Source of the DNA: Petrocella sp024636985
GTDB taxonomy: Bacteria > Bacillota > Clostridia > Lachnospirales > Vallitaleaceae
Direction: 5' to 3'
DNA: 64,000 nucleotides
Assembly: GCA_024636985.1 (NCBI GenBank)
Contig: JAGXFY010000049.1
Location: 1 to 64,000 of the forward strand
In this document: piece by piece, positions 62,744 through 64,000 of the stretch
Layout: every line of letters begins with the position of its first letter
Numbering within the stretch: position 1 is the first letter of the stretch
Notes under the pieces: generated by a model
The model's database searches: none
What the model saw: the letters and a program-made list of their open reading frames with translations, nothing else
What the model was told of the DNA's origin: nothing
Program-made: the position numbers and the translations under genes

Positions 62744-63046
62744 TTATAGATAGCTTTTGTAGAATAGGACTCTAAATTCATCTTCAGTCATGTTTTCTTC
62801 TTCCATGATTCTGATTTGGTGCTCTTTTTTGAGTCTTAGTCTTAGCTCGGCGTCGTTATGTATTGAGTCATCATTGGTCTCATGGCAAGCCCAGCACCAA
62901 TATATTACAGCCTTATATTTTTCAGATTTCTTTTTTAATGCTCCGTTAAATACATGGTGCCAGTAATGCTTACCATACGTTCCACATTTAGGACAGTTAC
63001 ACCATTTATACTTTAGGTCCGCTTCTCTTTGGCTTTTATTTATCAT
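62744..63046 (-). CDS. Zinc-binding HNH/NinG-like phage protein
   Basis: A 100-residue protein. The residues CNCPKCGTYGKHYWHHVFNGA and the later CWACHETNDDSIHND resemble small phage nuclease or recombination proteins in which two Cys pairs and His bind zinc. It may be an HNH-type endonuclease or a recombination factor. It overlaps the ArpU/RinA-like regulator by 11 bp. Confidence 0.65.
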   Translation of the reverse strand: MINKSQREADLKYKWCNCPKCGTYGKHYWHHVFNGALKKKSEKYKAVIYWCWACHETNDDSIHNDAELRLRLKKEHQIRIMEEENMTEDEFRVLFYKSYL

Positions 63047-63458
63047 CTAGGAAGTTTAGCGCCTCGTAGTAAAGACGTTTAGCATGACATTCGCTGTAAT
63101 TGGCTAATCTCTTAACCATGTGCCAACTCATGTTTTTTATTGCTCTGTACTCGACTACTTGTCTTTGATTATCCGGTAAGCAATCTAGCCACGCCATTAT
63201 CTGCATCTCTTGATCACAATAACCTTTTAATTTATCATTCCATGATCTTAGGTTGATATATTCTTGTTCAATTCTGTCTATAGCTGATTCAACTACTGAG
63301 GATATAACCTTAGCTTTAGGCATGTCATTGTAAGAAACAGCACTTAAACCTCTAATGGCTTCTATCGTGTCTTTTATAACTTCTACTTGCTTTCTGGCTT
63401 CTTCGATATTTCTTTTGATCCAGTTATAGTCCCTTAACTGCTTTTCAACTTCTGTCAT
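63036..63458 (-). CDS. Phage sigma-like transcriptional regulator (ArpU/RinA/DUF1492-like)
   Basis: A 140-residue helical protein whose C-terminal part has a helix-turn-helix of sigma-region-4 type (LPDNQRQVVEYRAIKNMSWHMVKRLANYSECHAKRLYYEAL). Such regulators control late phage genes. The N-terminal half is a coiled coil. Its position upstream of the packaging and structural genes fits a late gene activator. Confidence 0.75.
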   Translation of the reverse strand: MTEVEKQLRDYNWIKRNIEEARKQVEVIKDTIEAIRGLSAVSYNDMPKAKVISSVVESAIDRIEQEYINLRSWNDKLKGYCDQEMQIMAWLDCLPDNQRQVVEYRAIKNMSWHMVKRLANYSECHAKRLYYEALNFLDDK

Positions 63459-63660
63459 CGCCTACCTCCTCATGCCAACATCCCTTGCATATTTCATATG
63501 CTTCATCTGGATGTGCTCCCAATTCTTGGAGTTTACATTTACCTGATCTTGCACTGGGTAATGATTCATCGTAGAATCCTGGGCATCCTTTAATTAGGTC
63601 ATCTTCCGGTATTGGTCTTTCTGTTTCTATCATGCTTATTATCAAGTCAATTCTTTTCAA
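63445..63660 (-). CDS. Small cysteine-containing phage protein
   Basis: A 71-residue protein, starting at a TTG with GAGGAG upstream. It has cysteines in GCPGFYDES, SGKCKLQE and ICKGCWHEE, likely a zinc site. It overlaps the regulator gene by 14 bp. The family is a small phage hypothetical; function unknown. Confidence 0.6.
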   Translation of the reverse strand: MKRIDLIISMIETERPIPEDDLIKGCPGFYDESLPSARSGKCKLQELGAHPDEAYEICKGCWHEEVGDDRS

Positions 63661-63727
63661 TTTTTTCTCCTCTCTTTTTCAAGCAGTTCTTCTTCGCGAT
63701 CACATTGATTTCATCTTGAGCATTCAT
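63647..63727 (-). CDS. Possible 26-residue leader peptide
   Basis: A short frame beginning MNAQDEINVI, with weak GAGAG upstream. Its stop lies inside the start of the gene at 63660, compatible with translational coupling. No resemblance is known; support is weak. Confidence 0.3.
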   Translation of the reverse strand: MNAQDEINVIAKKNCLKKRGEKIEKN

Positions 63728-63749
63728 TGTTCTCTCTCTTCCTAGATTT

Positions 63750-63920
63750 TTAGTGCTGTAACATAGTCATGGTTATTGCTGCAATGATCACTAGTGCTAA
63801 TCCAATTTTTATCGCTTGTAGTTTGTGGTTTCTATCTTTTACCTTGATGCCTACATTTGCTATGTAGCACATCCAGAGGATTGTTGTCATTAGCAGGTAA
63901 TAGCATATAATTTTAAACAC
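63750..63920 (-). CDS. Small two-segment membrane protein (probable)
   Basis: A 56-residue frame from a GTG at 63920 with GGGGGA nine bases upstream. It has two hydrophobic segments (residues ~2-22 and 38-54) separated by a short charged loop (KVKDRNHKL). The start overlaps the stop of the preceding partial gene as TAGTG, so the two are coupled. Unknown function. Confidence 0.5.
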   Translation of the reverse strand: MFKIICYYLLMTTILWMCYIANVGIKVKDRNHKLQAIKIGLALVIIAAITMTMLQH

Positions 63921-64000
63921 TATTTCTTTTCCCCCTTTATCTCTCTTAGTAGTTTTACGACTTCATTCGCTTTGGCCCATAATATTAGCTCATCGGTGCT
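63920..64000 (-). CDS. Partial prophage gene cut by the window edge
   Basis: The last 26 codons of a minus-strand frame, ending VVKLLREIKGEKK before TAG at 63920-63922. It has no start in the window. Its TAG shares the G of the next gene's GTG start. The fragment is hydrophilic and helical; the product cannot be named. Confidence 0.45.
   Translation of the reverse strand, partial: STDELILWAKANEVVKLLREIKGEKK

Overview
The window is AT-rich DNA, and almost every gene lies on the minus strand. The gene families point to an anaerobic, low-GC Firmicute of the class Clostridia: SLH surface proteins, a CheD-containing chemosensory operon, many GGDEF and HD-GYP proteins, and Gram-positive SOS and HK97-phage features. 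No rRNA or intact tRNA is present, so genus and species cannot be fixed from this sequence.

Layout. Bases 1-8.2 kb carry housekeeping and surface genes: a type II NADH dehydrogenase with a DoxX-like tail, a YwbE-like protein, the pseudouridine synthase RluF, a coupled SLH and vWA-domain secreted pair, and an Ogt-type DNA repair methyltransferase. From 8.2 to 20.6 kb there is a compact chemosensory operon in the order (transcribed leftward) RR, membrane histidine kinase, CheY, CheA, CheW, MCP, CheR, CheB, CheD, hybrid kinase, RR. No flagellar genes are seen. From 20.6 to 30.1 kb come a self-regulated TetR gene and three c-di-GMP enzymes (a GGDEF+HD-GYP fusion, a GAF-HD-GYP protein and a GAF-GGDEF protein), with a UPF0316 membrane protein, asparaginase and small genes between them. 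From 30.1 to 41.7 kb are mixed accessory genes (RmuC, SDR, HAD, two ICMT-like methyltransferases, a beta-lactamase-fold hydrolase, GNAT), ending with a cluster of a divergent UppS-like prenyltransferase, a LuxE-like ligase, a LuxC-like reductase and an alpha/beta hydrolase, with no luciferase.

From about 42.3 kb to the right edge lies most of an HK97-type siphovirus prophage, transcribed leftward. It starts with the Ltp-type superinfection-exclusion gene and the lysis cassette (holin, XhlA-like, M15 peptidase). The tail module follows, including a programmed -1 frameshift in the tail assembly chaperone. Then come the head module (connectors, capsid, ClpP-like protease, portal), the terminases with HNH, SSB and small early genes. 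The integrase and repressor end lies beyond base 64000. Between the prophage and the chromosome (41.9-42.2 kb) sits a 40-codon gene whose promoter carries a perfect LexA/SOS box in its spacer, next to a decayed 3' fragment resembling tRNA-Arg(UCU).

Two non-coding repeat families stand out. One is a roughly 100-bp inverted-repeat element (copies at 1-68, 3731-3766 and 13298-13398). The other is a roughly 124-bp unit rich in hairpins, found as tandem pairs at 26.1-26.4 kb and 37.3-37.5 kb. Both lie only between genes.
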